The position numbers and the translations under genes were made by a program. DNA of 64,000 nucleotides from an uncultured Massilia sp. (GTDB lineage: Bacteria > Pseudomonadota > Gammaproteobacteria > Burkholderiales > Burkholderiaceae_D). The notes under the pieces were generated by a model, which saw only the letters and a list, made by a program, of their open reading frames with translations, had not been told where the DNA came from and searched no databases. Where the stretch lies: positions 17,720 to 81,719 of the forward strand of contig CAJYQM010000016.1 of assembly GCA_913777025.1 (NCBI GenBank). The letters run 5' to 3'. The first letter of the stretch is position 1. Every line of letters begins with the position of its first letter. Below are positions 19,291-31,396 of this stretch, in pieces.

Positions 19291-20229
19291 CTATTTGACC
19301 TTGGCGCGCGGATGGGTTTTATCGTAGACGGCCGCCAGATGCTGGAAATCGAGCGCCGTGTAGATCTGGGTCGAGGTGATACTGGCATGGCCCAGCAGTT
19401 CCTGCACGGCACGCAGGTCGCCCGAGGATTGCAGCACGTGCGAAGCGAACGAGTGGCGCAGCACGTGCGGATGGACGTGGACCGGCGTGCCGGCGCGCTG
19501 CGCATGGGCTTTCAGGCGCAGCTGGACCACGCGTGGGCTGACGCGTGTGCCGCGCTCGGACAGGAACAGGGCGGCGCTGCCGTCGCGCGCGGGCGGACGC
19601 ACCGCCAGCCAGGCCGCCAGCGCTTCGCGGGCGGGGCCGCCGACCGGTACCCGGCGCATCTTGCCGCCCTTGCCGGTGACGATGACTTCGCCGGCATCGA
19701 GTTCCAGCCAGCCGAGCGAGGCGGCCTGGCCATCGCGCGCCGGGACGTGGCCGATGTCCAGACTCGCCAGTTCCGACACCCGCAAGCCGCTCGAGTACAG
19801 CAGTTCGAACATCGCGCGGTTGCACAGTTCGGCCGGTTCGGGATGCGCGCTGGTCTGGCTTTCCATCAATTGCACGGCGTCGTCCACGGCCAGTGCCTTG
19901 GGCAGCCGCTTGGCGCGGCGCGGGGCGCGCACGCCTTCGACCGGGTTGGCATCCAGCGCTGTCTGGCGCGACAGCCATTCGAAAAAGCCGCGCCAGCCGG
20001 ACAGCTTGCGGGCGATCGTGGCCGGACCCTGTCCTTCGGCGTGCAACTTGGCGGTGAGGCGGCGGATGTCGAAGTGGGTCAGGCGCGCCCACTCGCTGTG
20101 TCCGGCGAGCCGGGCCAGTTCGGCCAGGTCGCGCCGGTAGGCCGCGATGGTATGCCCGGACAGCTGGCGCTGGGTAGCCAGCTCGGCCAGGTAACGGCCG
20201 GTCCAGTCGTCGGCGGCCGGGGTATCCAT
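19291..20229 (-). CDS. xerC: Tyrosine recombinase XerC
   Basis: LYSSGLRVSELASLD, HPHVLRHSFASHVLQSSGDLRAVQELLGHASITSTQIYT catalytic motifs. Confidence 0.95.
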   Translation of the reverse strand: MDTPAADDWTGRYLAELATQRQLSGHTIAAYRRDLAELARLAGHSEWARLTHFDIRRLTAKLHAEGQGPATIARKLSGWRGFFEWLSRQTALDANPVEGVRAPRRAKRLPKALAVDDAVQLMESQTSAHPEPAELCNRAMFELLYSSGLRVSELASLDIGHVPARDGQAASLGWLELDAGEVIVTGKGGKMRRVPVGGPAREALAAWLAVRPPARDGSAALFLSERGTRVSPRVVQLRLKAHAQRAGTPVHVHPHVLRHSFASHVLQSSGDLRAVQELLGHASITSTQIYTALDFQHLAAVYDKTHPRAKVK

Positions 20230-20892
20230 TTACGCCTTCAGCGGCGCCAGCGCAGTGCTGGCGGTTTCGCCGATGTGGACCAGGAAATCGGTGGCCATCG
20301 CGGCATTGAAGCGTTCCGCGTCGGGCGAGCCCAGCACCAGAAGACCAAAGGCGCTGCCGCCGGCGCGCAGCGGAATCAGGGCGGTGGAGCGGATGCCGTC
20401 GGCCTCGCCGAGCCAGCGCACCGCTTCGAAATCCTTGTTCGCTCCGCAATACGGCGCGCGCAGGCTGTTGGTGAACAGGCGCACGTCGTCGCTCACGCCG
20501 CTGGAGAACGGCGCGTCCGCGTACTCGGCCGCCAGGTTCCACAGGCGCAGGCTGGCCTGCGGCACCATGAAATGCTTGACCAGGCCCTGGGCCACGGCGT
20601 CGGGCCTGGCGCCAGGTGCGTCCGCGCGCAGCAATTGCTGGGTCCAGCCGTGGAAACGGTTGGCGATCGCGTTGTTTTCCTCAGCGCGGCGCATCAGCTC
20701 GGCCATGCGCAGTTCCAGCGCGTTGTACTTGGCGCGCATGACTTCCATCTGCCGCTCCTGCAGCGACACCGCCCGGCCGGTCAACGGGCTCGACAGCTTT
20801 ACCTCGCCCAGCAGGCCGGCATGCTCTTCGAAAAAATGCGGGTGGTCGAGCAGGTATTGGGCGACGGCAGCGGAATCCAGGGGGGCGGTCAT
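20230..20892 (-). CDS. DUF484 family protein
   Basis: VAQYLLDHPHFFEEHAGLL...GRAVSLQERQMEVMRAK; immediately upstream of xerC; start trimmed from ORF 21465. Confidence 0.85.
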   Translation of the reverse strand: MTAPLDSAAVAQYLLDHPHFFEEHAGLLGEVKLSSPLTGRAVSLQERQMEVMRAKYNALELRMAELMRRAEENNAIANRFHGWTQQLLRADAPGARPDAVAQGLVKHFMVPQASLRLWNLAAEYADAPFSSGVSDDVRLFTNSLRAPYCGANKDFEAVRWLGEADGIRSTALIPLRAGGSAFGLLVLGSPDAERFNAAMATDFLVHIGETASTALAPLKA

Positions 20893-20996
20893 GACAGGTC
20901 TTGCGAAATGGGTTAGACCACGCATTTTACCTGACCGCAACGCAGGGGCGCACGGAAAACCGTGCCGTCGCCGCCCGCCGTGGCGCAGCTGCAAAG

Positions 20997-22286
20997 TCAG
21001 AAGCGGTGCCGCACGCCCAGCTGGAGCGCGCGCCCGTCGTCGCCGGGCGCCCTGGTGAAGCCGCCCGGGGCGCCGGCCGTCGCCGGACTGTACTGGGCCT
21101 CGTTGTCGTTGCGGATGAAGGCGGCCACCGCATAGATGTCGGTGCGCTTGGAAAAGAAATAGTTGTAGCCGAGCGCGAACAGCAGGGCGTTGCTGCTTGA
21201 CGTCGTGCGGTCGCTCTGGTGCGCCACCGAGGCCATGATGCGGTTCGGGCCGATGCGGTAGTGCAGGCCGGCCTGCACGCTGGCGGCATCCTGCTGGCTG
21301 TTGACGGTGATGTTGTTGACGAAGACCGCGCGCAGGGCGGCGGCCGTGGCCGGGCCGAGCGGCGCGATCTGCGGCGCGATCTGCGCATCCCAGCCGGCGA
21401 TATAGGTCGGCAGCAGGGGCGAGTTGCGGTTGTGCTGGTCGTGCCAGCCGGCGAAGAATTTCCATGGTCCCCAGGTGTAGGAACCGCCGACGGTCGTGGT
21501 GCGCAGGCTGGGCCTGCCTTGGGGGTCGTAGGCGTGGTTGTGGCCGATGCCGACGTCCCAGCCGCGCGCTTTATACGTGATAGCCGCACCCCAGAACTTG
21601 TCGTACAGGCCGAGGTAGCCGGAGCCCTTGCCCGCGATCATGGCCGAGCCGCCCAGGCCCGAGGGCAGGGCGATCCGGTACTGCGCCGCGCGCTGCGAGC
21701 GGATGTCGGCGCCCAGCACCGTGAAGCCGCCGGTGCCGCCGGTGATGCTGCCCCAGGTGCCGCCGGTGCCGACCTCGAAGGTGTCGGCGGCGGCGAACAC
21801 CTCGTAGCCCGGCGTGTACATGCGTCCCAGCAGGACGGCGCCCAGCGGGGTGACCAGGCCGACCATGCTGGTGCGGTCGAACAGCGCGCGCTCCGGGTTC
21901 ACCGCCGGTCCGCCGAGCGGCTGCAGCGCCGAGCGCACCGCGGCCAGGACCGGTGGGGGCAGGGCGCCCATGCCGCGCGTCAGGTACAGGCCCTGGTTCT
22001 CGTTGACCAGGGTCGGGACCTGGGTGCCGGTGTCGAGTTCGACGCGCGCCTCGAGGTTGAAGATCGCCTTCATCCCACCGCCCAGGTCCTCGGTGCCCTT
22101 GACCCCGAGGCGCGAGCCGTCGGCGCCGCCGCTGATGACCTTGACCCGGCTGCCGCGCTGCCACATCACGCCGGCGTCGGCGATGCCGTAGAGCTGGACG
22201 CTGGACTGGGCCAGCGCAGGCGTGGGAAGACAGGCGGGAATGCACGCGGAAGCGCTCGCCAGTGTGGCCAGCAAATACTTGTTCAT
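20997..22286 (-). CDS. Gram-negative porin
   Basis: Signal peptide, SSVQLYGIADAGV..., SRLGVKGTEDLGGGMKAIFNLEAR, C-terminal LGVRHRF. Confidence 0.92.
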   Translation of the reverse strand: MNKYLLATLASASACIPACLPTPALAQSSVQLYGIADAGVMWQRGSRVKVISGGADGSRLGVKGTEDLGGGMKAIFNLEARVELDTGTQVPTLVNENQGLYLTRGMGALPPPVLAAVRSALQPLGGPAVNPERALFDRTSMVGLVTPLGAVLLGRMYTPGYEVFAAADTFEVGTGGTWGSITGGTGGFTVLGADIRSQRAAQYRIALPSGLGGSAMIAGKGSGYLGLYDKFWGAAITYKARGWDVGIGHNHAYDPQGRPSLRTTTVGGSYTWGPWKFFAGWHDQHNRNSPLLPTYIAGWDAQIAPQIAPLGPATAAALRAVFVNNITVNSQQDAASVQAGLHYRIGPNRIMASVAHQSDRTTSSSNALLFALGYNYFFSKRTDIYAVAAFIRNDNEAQYSPATAGAPGGFTRAPGDDGRALQLGVRHRF

Positions 22287-22431
22287 CGCATCTCTCCAGG
22301 TTAAAAGGAAGGCAATAACAAGGCAGCAAACAAGGCAAAACGCAGACCGGCAAATAAGGCCGTTTCGTTTGCCTGGGCGGTACCGATCAGCCGCCTCAAG
22401 CGTTGTGCAAATCGCACAGGGCCCAGATGCA

Positions 22432-22467
22432 GCAAGGGCGGACCTGGTTGCCCAGGCCCGCCCTTGC
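22432..22467 (-). terminator. Long GC-rich hairpin downstream of the second porin
   Basis: GCAAGGGCGG-A-CCTGG TTGC CCAGG-C-CCGCCCTTGC: 15 pairs with one mismatch; no T-tract. Confidence 0.6.
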
Positions 22468-22501
22468 GGATCAGCTTGGCGGGGACAGGCCCCGCGTCAG
22501 C

Positions 22502-23587
22502 TTAGAACGAGTGGTTCACGCCCACGTCGTAGGAGTTGATGGTCGGGATCGCGCCCAGCGCGCCCGAACGCAGGTTGACGCTGTTCTTCTTGCGCGACGC
22601 GTCGATGTACAGGTAGGTACGCTTCGACAGGCTGTACTCGTAACCCAGCGATGCCTGGCGGGTGAAGATGTCGTTCGCGAAGTTCGTCTGTTCGGTCTGC
22701 TTCACACCGTAGCCGGCCAGGATTTTGCCAGGGCCCATTGCGTAGGTCGCACCCAGGACGGCGCCCTTGACGACCGGACGCAGGGTGTTGGTGTGCTCGC
22801 GGTCCTGATGGGTGTAGGTGCCCATGACTTTCAGTTCCGGCGAGATCGAGAACGAAGCGGCCAGCGACCAGACCTTCGATTCGACGGCATTGCGCTCGTA
22901 AGCCACCATGGCAGCTGCCGGGCCGTTGTTGTAGGTTGCAGCGACGGAGAACGGATTCGAGGTGCCCTGGCTGTTTGCAGCGTAGTTGGTGGCGCCCGCG
23001 CCGATGCCGGCCCAGTTGCCGCCGTTGGCTTCCTTGGTTGCCCACGAGGCGTTCACCTGGAAGCCGTTCGCGACCGGCGAGTTGTAGAAGATCGCGTTCG
23101 AGATACGGTTGCTGTTCGCACCGGTACCGTTCACGTCGGAGCCGCTGTCCAGCGGGGCCGAGTTGAAGCCGGCGACGCTGATGTCGGTATAGAAGCCGAG
23201 CGGGGTCGGCAGGCCGTGCCACGGTTCGAACGAACCGACGACTTCCTGGAACGAGGTCAGGCCACGGCCCAGGCGGACCGTACCGAAATCACCCTGCAGG
23301 CCGACGCGGCTCTGGCCCTGGAACAGCGGACGCGTGTTGTTTTCAACGGTGCCGGTGTCCGGCTCGTAGCGCATTTCCAGCTGGAACAGTGCTTTCAGGC
23401 CATTGCCCAGGTCTTCGGTGCCCTTGAAACCCAGGGTGTTGGCAGCGCGCTTGCCGATGCTCATCGTCTGGTTGGTCTGCTTGGTGAAGCCAGCATCGAT
23501 GTTACCGTAGATCTGCACGGCGGTCTGCGCGTGTGCGACGCCGGCGAAGGCGCCCAGCAGAGCTACTGCCATGAGTGATTTTTTCAT
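22502..23587 (-). CDS. Gram-negative porin
   Basis: MKKSLMAVALLGAFAGVAHAQTAVQIYGNIDAGF, NTLGFKGTEDLGNGLKALFQLEMRYEPDTG, terminal F. Confidence 0.94.
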   Translation of the reverse strand: MKKSLMAVALLGAFAGVAHAQTAVQIYGNIDAGFTKQTNQTMSIGKRAANTLGFKGTEDLGNGLKALFQLEMRYEPDTGTVENNTRPLFQGQSRVGLQGDFGTVRLGRGLTSFQEVVGSFEPWHGLPTPLGFYTDISVAGFNSAPLDSGSDVNGTGANSNRISNAIFYNSPVANGFQVNASWATKEANGGNWAGIGAGATNYAANSQGTSNPFSVAATYNNGPAAAMVAYERNAVESKVWSLAASFSISPELKVMGTYTHQDREHTNTLRPVVKGAVLGATYAMGPGKILAGYGVKQTEQTNFANDIFTRQASLGYEYSLSKRTYLYIDASRKKNSVNLRSGALGAIPTINSYDVGVNHSF

Positions 23588-24032
23588 CTAGTTCTATCCT
23601 TTTTAGTTGAATCGAAAGAATCCAGAGAGTATTGAGATTTCTTGTAGTTTCTGAACACTCGGATGCTTGAACCTTAAATGCTTAACGCCTCAAGGTTGAC
23701 GGATTAGTCAATTATGACTGTTTCACTTGGTGGAAAGCCAATAAATCCAATCGTGCTGTTGTATTTTCGAAACGCCGGACTGGGTCTTGGGGGCATGAAC
23801 TTAAGCTTTGTTTAAGTTTCCGGCAGTCATCATGCCAGCCTTGGACCACAGCAGTATTTGTGCGGGCTCAAACGGCCGAGGAATCGCAAACGAATCGCGC
23901 CGACGCGGCCTTAGACTCTGGCCCATCCGACGCCTGCAGCCCGCAATGCCACTGGTTGGTCGCAACGGGCGCTATCGTGCCTGCTTCTGCACGTATTTCC
24001 ACGGCGTTTTTAATTTCCAGAAAAGATGAGCG

Positions 24033-25592
24033 ATGGCAAATCGTGAAGAATTGGCGATCATCCGCGGCGCCCGCGCCGGCCGTGCCGAATCCCAGCTGGC
24101 GCTGGGAAGACTGTATCTTTTTGGCAGCAACGGTTTGCCCAAGAGCCTGCCGACCGCGCTGCACTGGCTCGACCGCGCCGCCCAGCAGGGCTGTGCCGAG
24201 GCATGGCAGCTGATCGGCAATCACATTCCCTTCGAGTTGGCGCAGCAGAGTCCGCAATCTGTGACCGGCTGGTACGAACGCGCCTACGACGGCGGCCTGG
24301 TGCGCGCCGGCCTGGTATTCGCCCAGCTGGTGCTCGGACTGCGCGGTGCCGGGCAGGGACAGCGCGCCAAGGCCTTGCGCGCCCTCGAGGAAGCGGGCCG
24401 CGCCGGCTTCGCCCAGGCGCAGTGGCTGCTGGCGCGTGAACATGGCGCCGCCCAGCCGGACGCGGCAAGCGCGCCTGCCGCCGGCCTGGCGGGACAGTCT
24501 CCGGCCGGGCCCGGCAAGGCCGGCCCGGGTTGGCTGCGACAGGCGGCCGACAGCGGCGTCGCGCCGGCCCAGTTCGCGCTGCTCGAGCAGGCCTGGGAGG
24601 GCGGGGACCGCAGCGCCTACCTGCAGCGCGCGCTGCCGCTGGCGCGCGCCGTGGCCGCCTCCGACGCCGCACGCGACGGCGCCTGCGCGCGGCTCGCGCC
24701 CGACGAAGTCAGCCTGCTGTCGCGCTGCGCCCGGCTGGTCGAGTCGGGCACGCCCGGCCACGACGTCAGCGAGCACGAACTGCATACGTTCTGGGAACTC
24801 GCCGCGGCCGAGCAGGACCGTCACGCCCAGCTGTCGCTCGGCCTGTGGTGCGCGCGCATGCGCGTGGACGGCAAGCGCATCCCCGGCAGTGGCGGCGCGG
24901 CCAACTTCAAGAAAGCGGTGCGCTGGCTGTCACAGGCCGGCGAGCAGGGCCTGGCCGAAGCCTGGTATGCCTTGTCGCGTATCTATATCAAGCCCGAGTT
25001 TTCCCAGCGTAACGTCATGGAAGCACAGAAATACCTGGAGCGTGCCGCCGAGATGGGTTACCGCGATGCCCAGCTCGAATGCGGTAACGCGGCCTGGCGC
25101 GCGCGCCGGGAAAACGAGAGCAATGATGTGCGCGCCGTGTTCTGGCTGCAGAAGGCGGCGGCCCAGGGTTGTGCCAGGGCGGCAACGGCACTGCGCAAGA
25201 TCGCGCCGCGGTCGACGGACGCCTGGGCCGGACTGGATTCGCTGCTGGCGGGACGCGACCTGTCGGCGCATCCGCTGCTGGCGGCGCGCCTCGAACTGGC
25301 GCTGGCTTTTGGGCTCAGCCGGGCGGAAGCGCTGTTGCTGGACGTCAGGAACGCCGACCGCGGGCATTGCCTGGTCGTCGACATCCGCGCCAGCTATGGG
25401 CGCAGCCGGCGCCGCCTGGTGCTGGTGGAAACGGCGCAGGAGCGCCAGTTGCTCGACCGTCTCGCACAGGTGTTCGACACGGTCGATTGCGGGCCGGCAG
25501 GCCCGGAAGGGAATTACCGGCAACGCCTGTACCGCCTGCGTACCCTGCTGCCGGATACCGGCAACGATGCCGATTACGGCCTGGCGGCCTAG
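24033..25592 (+). CDS. Sel1-type tetratricopeptide repeat protein
   Basis: Repeated SEL1 motifs: AESQLALGRLYLFGSNGLPKSLPTALHWLDRAAQQG, AWYALSRIYIKPEFSQRNVMEAQKYLERAAEMG. Confidence 0.85.
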   Translation: MANREELAIIRGARAGRAESQLALGRLYLFGSNGLPKSLPTALHWLDRAAQQGCAEAWQLIGNHIPFELAQQSPQSVTGWYERAYDGGLVRAGLVFAQLVLGLRGAGQGQRAKALRALEEAGRAGFAQAQWLLAREHGAAQPDAASAPAAGLAGQSPAGPGKAGPGWLRQAADSGVAPAQFALLEQAWEGGDRSAYLQRALPLARAVAASDAARDGACARLAPDEVSLLSRCARLVESGTPGHDVSEHELHTFWELAAAEQDRHAQLSLGLWCARMRVDGKRIPGSGGAANFKKAVRWLSQAGEQGLAEAWYALSRIYIKPEFSQRNVMEAQKYLERAAEMGYRDAQLECGNAAWRARRENESNDVRAVFWLQKAAAQGCARAATALRKIAPRSTDAWAGLDSLLAGRDLSAHPLLAARLELALAFGLSRAEALLLDVRNADRGHCLVVDIRASYGRSRRRLVLVETAQERQLLDRLAQVFDTVDCGPAGPEGNYRQRLYRLRTLLPDTGNDADYGLAA

Positions 25593-25599
25593 GCGGTAT

Positions 25600-26466
25600 T
25601 TATATCAGGTCGATCTCGCCTTCGAATACCGTCACGGCCGGACCGCTCAGGTAGACCGGTTCGCCTTCCCCGGCCCAGGCAATGCTGAGCGTGCCGCCGC
25701 GCGCGTCGACCCGAACCGGCGAATCCAGCAGCCCGCGCCGGATGCCGGCGACCACGGCCGCGCAGGCGCCGGTGCCGCAGGCCAGCGTCTCGCCGGCGCC
25801 GCGCTCGAACACGCGCAACTTCACGTGGCTGCGGTCCAGCACCTGCAGGTAGCCGGCGTTCACGCGCTTCGGGAAGCGCGGATGGTGTTCGATCTGCGGG
25901 CCGGTTTCCGCTACCGGGGCGGTCTCGACATCGTCGACCACTTGCACCGCATGCGGATTGCCCATCGAGACCACCGACACCAGCACTTCCTGCGTGCCGG
26001 CACCCTGGTTCACGGTGAGCGGCCACAGCGTGTCGCGGCCCTGCGCCACACCCGCCAGGCCCTGCGCGTCAAAGGGCACGCGCGCCGGTTCGAGTACCGG
26101 CGCGCCCATGTCCACGGTGACGCTGCCGTCCGTTTCCAGGCGCGGGGTGATGATGCCGGACATGGTCTCGACGCGGATCGCCTGCTTCGAACTCAAGCCT
26201 TTTTCGCTCACGAAGCGGACAAAGGCGCGCGAACCATTGCCGCACTGTTCGACTTCGCCGCCATCGCTATTGAAGATGCGGTAGCGGAAATCGCAGCCCT
26301 CGGTGGTGGGACGTTCGACCACCAGGATCTGGTCGGCGCCGATGCCGAAGCGGCGGTCGGCGATGCGGCGCCACCCGTCGGGGCCCAGTTCGACGTGCTG
26401 GTTGATCGCGTCGATCACGACGAAGTCGTTGCCGGCGCCGTGCATCTTGGTGAATTTCAGTTTCAT
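25600..26466 (-). CDS. dapF: Diaminopimelate epimerase
   Basis: [42 protein letters not shown]. Confidence 0.97.
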   Translation of the reverse strand: MKLKFTKMHGAGNDFVVIDAINQHVELGPDGWRRIADRRFGIGADQILVVERPTTEGCDFRYRIFNSDGGEVEQCGNGSRAFVRFVSEKGLSSKQAIRVETMSGIITPRLETDGSVTVDMGAPVLEPARVPFDAQGLAGVAQGRDTLWPLTVNQGAGTQEVLVSVVSMGNPHAVQVVDDVETAPVAETGPQIEHHPRFPKRVNAGYLQVLDRSHVKLRVFERGAGETLACGTGACAAVVAGIRRGLLDSPVRVDARGGTLSIAWAGEGEPVYLSGPAVTVFEGEIDLI

Positions 26467-26473
26467 GATGGGC

Positions 26474-27337
26474 TTAGTCGTAGAGCGAGGGCTCACCCGG
26501 TGGCCGGGTCTTGAAGCGTTTATGGGTCCAGAAGTATTCGGCCGGATGCTCGCGCACGCGCGCTTCGATGAAGTCGTTCATGCGTTGCGTGGCGGCGATC
26601 ATGTCCTTGCCCGGATAGTCTTCCCAGGCCGGATAGAATACCACGCGGTAACCTTTGTAATTGGGCAAGAAAGTGGCGATGACGGGGATCACCTTGGCGC
26701 CGGTTGCGGCCGACAGGCGGCCCAGTGCGGTCAGCGTCGCGGCCGGGATGCCGAAGAAGGGGACGAAAGCGGCATCCTTTTCGCCGAAATCCATGTCCGG
26801 CAACATGAAGTAGGGCAGGCCGTCGCGCAAGGCACGCAGGATGGGTTTGACGCCGTCTTCGCGGGTGAACAGGCGTACAGGGCCGAAGCGCTCGCGGCCA
26901 TAACGCAGCAGGTCGTCGAAGGCCTTGTTCTTCTGCGGCGAATAAATCGTCGACACCGGGATCACGCGGGCCGCCACGCCGGCCACGTCGAGGCAGACGA
27001 AATGCGGGCACAGCAGGATGGTCGGGCCGCTTTCCATCTCGGCTTGCGGCACCGAAGGTTCGATATGGATCAGGCGGCGCAGGCGCGGAATCGGTGCCCA
27101 CCAGATCAGCGAGCGTTCCAGGATGCTGCGCGAATAGCCCATGAAGTGGCGCTTGGCGATGTCGACGCGCTGGGCCTCGCCGAGTTCGGGCATGCACAGC
27201 CGCAAATTGGTCAGCGCGATCTTGCGCCGCTTCGGGATCGCGTAATACATCAGCCAGCCGATGGCATTGCCGATGCGGCCGAGGATGGGCAGCGGCAACC
27301 AGTGCAGCAGCCAGAGCAGGGCAATCAGGAACCTCAT
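26474..27337 (-). CDS. Lipid A biosynthesis lauroyl acyltransferase family (LpxL/HtrB-like)
   Basis: [33 protein letters not shown], family C-terminus [20 protein letters not shown]. Confidence 0.9.
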   Translation of the reverse strand: MRFLIALLWLLHWLPLPILGRIGNAIGWLMYYAIPKRRKIALTNLRLCMPELGEAQRVDIAKRHFMGYSRSILERSLIWWAPIPRLRRLIHIEPSVPQAEMESGPTILLCPHFVCLDVAGVAARVIPVSTIYSPQKNKAFDDLLRYGRERFGPVRLFTREDGVKPILRALRDGLPYFMLPDMDFGEKDAAFVPFFGIPAATLTALGRLSAATGAKVIPVIATFLPNYKGYRVVFYPAWEDYPGKDMIAATQRMNDFIEARVREHPAEYFWTHKRFKTRPPGEPSLYD

Positions 27338-28185
27338 GCGACGGCCTCGGCGTCCGGTGCGGCGACGCCCTGGGGACGTTTGTAGCGGTTGTAACTCCAG
27401 AAATACTGGGATGGGCAGCGTGCGATCAATTGTTCCATTGCGCGATTGATACTGGCGGCCTGTTCGGCCGGGGTGCCGGACAGCTCGCCTTCGAAGGGGA
27501 CGAAGCGGATCGCGTAGCCGCGTCCGCGCGGCAGGCGCTCGGCGTAGACCAGCAGGATGTCGGCCTTGCCCAGCTGGGCCAGCTTGGCGGGCAGGGTCAT
27601 GGTGTAGGCGTCGCGGCCGAAGAACGGCGCCCATACGCCTTCGCCTTCCTGCGGTACCTGGTCGGGCAGGACGCCGACCGGCTGGCCGCCCTTCAGCGCC
27701 TTGACCAGCATGCGCACGCCGGACAGGTTGGCCGGTGCCAGGTGCATGTGCTGGCGCGCGCGCGCGCCTTCGACCAGCGGCTTGAGCGCGCTCTTGCGCG
27801 GCGGACGGTACATGACCGTCAGCTCGACGCGCAGCGACACCTGTTGCGCGGTCAGTTCGAAACAGCCCAGGTGCGGTGTCAGGAACACGATGCCCTTGCC
27901 ACTGTCGAGCTGGCGCTGCACCAGCTCCCAGTTTTCCATCGTCACGTGGCGGGTGACGCGCGGCTGTGGCGCGCACCATACAAAAGGCAGTTCGACGATG
28001 GCCTTGCCGGATTCGGCGATTGCCGCGCGCAACTGGCCGCCATAGCCGGCGCCTTCCAGGTTGCTGCGCAGCCGACGGCGGTAAGAGGGGGAAACCAGGT
28101 AAACCAGCCAGCCAAGTGCCGCGCCGAGCATATGTAGCACGGATAGTGGGAGCACCGACAGGAGGCGGAACAAAAGAACAAGCAT
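27334..28185 (-). CDS. Lipid A biosynthesis acyltransferase family (LpxL/HtrB-like), second copy
   Basis: GIVFLTPHLGCFELTAQ, YRPPRKSALKPLVEGAR, QYFWSYNRYKRPQG; 4-bp overlap with downstream paralog. Confidence 0.9.
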   Translation of the reverse strand: MLVLLFRLLSVLPLSVLHMLGAALGWLVYLVSPSYRRRLRSNLEGAGYGGQLRAAIAESGKAIVELPFVWCAPQPRVTRHVTMENWELVQRQLDSGKGIVFLTPHLGCFELTAQQVSLRVELTVMYRPPRKSALKPLVEGARARQHMHLAPANLSGVRMLVKALKGGQPVGVLPDQVPQEGEGVWAPFFGRDAYTMTLPAKLAQLGKADILLVYAERLPRGRGYAIRFVPFEGELSGTPAEQAASINRAMEQLIARCPSQYFWSYNRYKRPQGVAAPDAEAVA

Positions 28186-28399
28186 GGTTTGATTCAGGGT
28201 AGAGGAGAGACGCCTTGCCTCACCAAAATTTTTTAAGGAGCGTAAAATACCACTTTAGAGCACGCGATAGAACTTTAGCGCGGCGCTCATCGGCAGGATC
28301 CGCGGAGTTAATGACAACTTGCGAAGCGGAATACAAATATCGCTAAAGCGTCGCAGGCATGGTACTGCGGCAATTATTTAACAGTATCAGGAGCCTCAA

Positions 28400-29569
28400 T
28401 TGTCTTCGAACGACTATCTCTTCACTTCCGAATCCGTCTCGGAAGGCCATCCGGACAAAGTTGCCGACCAAATTTCCGACGCCATTCTCGACGCGATCCT
28501 GGAACAGGACCCGCGCGCCCGTGTGGCCGCCGAAACCCTGTGCAACACGGGCCTGGTCGTGCTGGCCGGTGAAATCACCACGCACGCGAACGTCGATTAT
28601 ATTCAAGTTGCGCGCAACACCATCAAGCGCATCGGTTACGACAATACCGACTTCGGCATCGACTACAAAGGTTGCGCCGTGCTGGTCGCCTACGACAAGC
28701 AGTCGCCGGACATCGCCCAGGGCGTGGACGAAGGCGCCGGCCTCGACCTCGACCAGGGCGCGGGCGACCAGGGCCTGATGTTCGGCTACGCCTGCGACGA
28801 AACCCCGGAACTGATGCCGGCCGCCATCTATTACGCCCACCGCCTGGTCGAGCGCCAGTCGCAGCTGCGCAAGGACGGCCGCCTGCCCTGGCTGCGTCCG
28901 GACGCCAAGTCCCAGGTCACGCTGCGCTACGTCAACGGCCGTCCGGTGTCGGTGAACACCGTGGTGCTGTCGACCCAGCATGCGCCGGAAATCAGCCACA
29001 GCCAGATCGAAGAAGCCGTGATCGAAGAGATCATCAAGCCGGTGCTGCCGAAGGAATGGCTGCAGGACACCCGCTACCTGGTCAACCCGACCGGCCGCTT
29101 CGTCATCGGCGGCCCGCAGGGCGACTGCGGCCTGACCGGCCGCAAGATCAGCGTCGACACCTATGGCGGCGCCGCGCCGCACGGCGGTGGCGCGTTCTCG
29201 GGCAAGGACCCGTCCAAGGTCGACCGTTCGGCCGCCTACGCCGCCCGCTACGTGGCCAAGAACGTGGTGGCCGCCGGCCTGGCGCGCCAGTGCCAGGTAC
29301 AGGTCAGCTACGCGATCGGCGTCGCCAGGCCGATCAACATCACGGTCTACACCGAAGGCACCGGCGTCATCTCGGATGAAAAAATCGCCGAACTGGTGAT
29401 GGAGCACTTCGACCTGCGCCCGAAAGGCATCGTGCAGATGCTGGACCTGCTGCGCCCGATCTACCAGAAGAGCGCCGCCTACGGCCACTTCGGCCGCGAA
29501 GAGCCGGAGTTCAGCTGGGAACGCACCGACAAGGCGGCGCTGCTGCGCGCCGAGGCCGGCCTGGCGTAA
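28400..29569 (+). CDS. metK: S-adenosylmethionine synthetase (TTG start)
   Basis: [56 protein letters not shown]. Confidence 0.97.
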   Translation: MSSNDYLFTSESVSEGHPDKVADQISDAILDAILEQDPRARVAAETLCNTGLVVLAGEITTHANVDYIQVARNTIKRIGYDNTDFGIDYKGCAVLVAYDKQSPDIAQGVDEGAGLDLDQGAGDQGLMFGYACDETPELMPAAIYYAHRLVERQSQLRKDGRLPWLRPDAKSQVTLRYVNGRPVSVNTVVLSTQHAPEISHSQIEEAVIEEIIKPVLPKEWLQDTRYLVNPTGRFVIGGPQGDCGLTGRKISVDTYGGAAPHGGGAFSGKDPSKVDRSAAYAARYVAKNVVAAGLARQCQVQVSYAIGVARPINITVYTEGTGVISDEKIAELVMEHFDLRPKGIVQMLDLLRPIYQKSAAYGHFGREEPEFSWERTDKAALLRAEAGLA

Positions 29570-29580
29570 GCCGGGCCGCT

Positions 29581-29618
29581 GTAGGGTGGACCCGGGCGCG
29601 CAGCCGGCTCCACCCTAC
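29581..29618. repeat. REP-like palindrome or terminator downstream of metK
   Basis: Perfect 10-bp arms GTAGGGTGGA ... TCCACCCTAC separated by 18 nt. Confidence 0.6.
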
Positions 29619-29768
29619 CGTTTGCATCCACGCTGCCGCCCTGCCGTCCACGCGTAACGCGTGCAAGGCCCGCGGCACCAACCGAAGCATCAACCGAAGC
29701 ACACCGAGTCCACCAGCAATACAACACCAGGGCCCAACAGCAGCCTACCCGTGTTAAACTTATGAATT

Positions 29769-29830
29769 CCGAGGAGCGTTGCGACGGATTCCCCATCCGC
29801 CAGGCTCGGATCATCAACACCGCGCTCACG
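29769..29830 (+). promoter_or_regulatory. S-adenosylhomocysteine (SAH) riboswitch upstream of ahcY
   Basis: CCGAGGAGCGTTGCGACGG...CCAGGCTCGG...CGCGCTCACG matches the conserved SAH riboswitch core: CCGAG/CTCGG stem, GGAT/ATCC stem, GAGCG/CGCTC pseudoknot; directly precedes ahcY. Confidence 0.93.
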
Positions 29831-29859
29831 TTACTTTTTTCTTAACTTGAAAGGAGGGC

Positions 29860-31290
<1,431 letters not shown>

Positions 31291-31333
31291 TTTAGTAATC
31301 TGGTAAGCTCTTCCGTGAATAGTTAAAGAAAGT

Positions 31334-31370
31334 GCCGCGGCCACCAGGGCAGAGCCCGTGTGGCCGTGGC
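31334..31370 (+). other. Strong inverted repeat between ahcY and the holin-like gene
   Basis: GCCGCGGCCAC ... GTGGCCGTGGC (11 bp, one G-U), with inner GGGC AGA GCCC. Confidence 0.55.
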
Positions 31371-31396
31371 CCATCATTCTCACGAAAGACACCGAC

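Noticed and set aside
19291-20229. Tyrosine recombinase as mobile-element integrase
   Set aside because: Housekeeping XerC context next to DUF484 and dapF; no att-like repeats or cargo
28250-28399. Possible SAM-sensing riboswitch upstream of metK (GCTAAAG at 28343)
   Set aside because: Only a short SAM-II-like 3' motif; I could not find the rest of the conserved core, so not called without a covariance search
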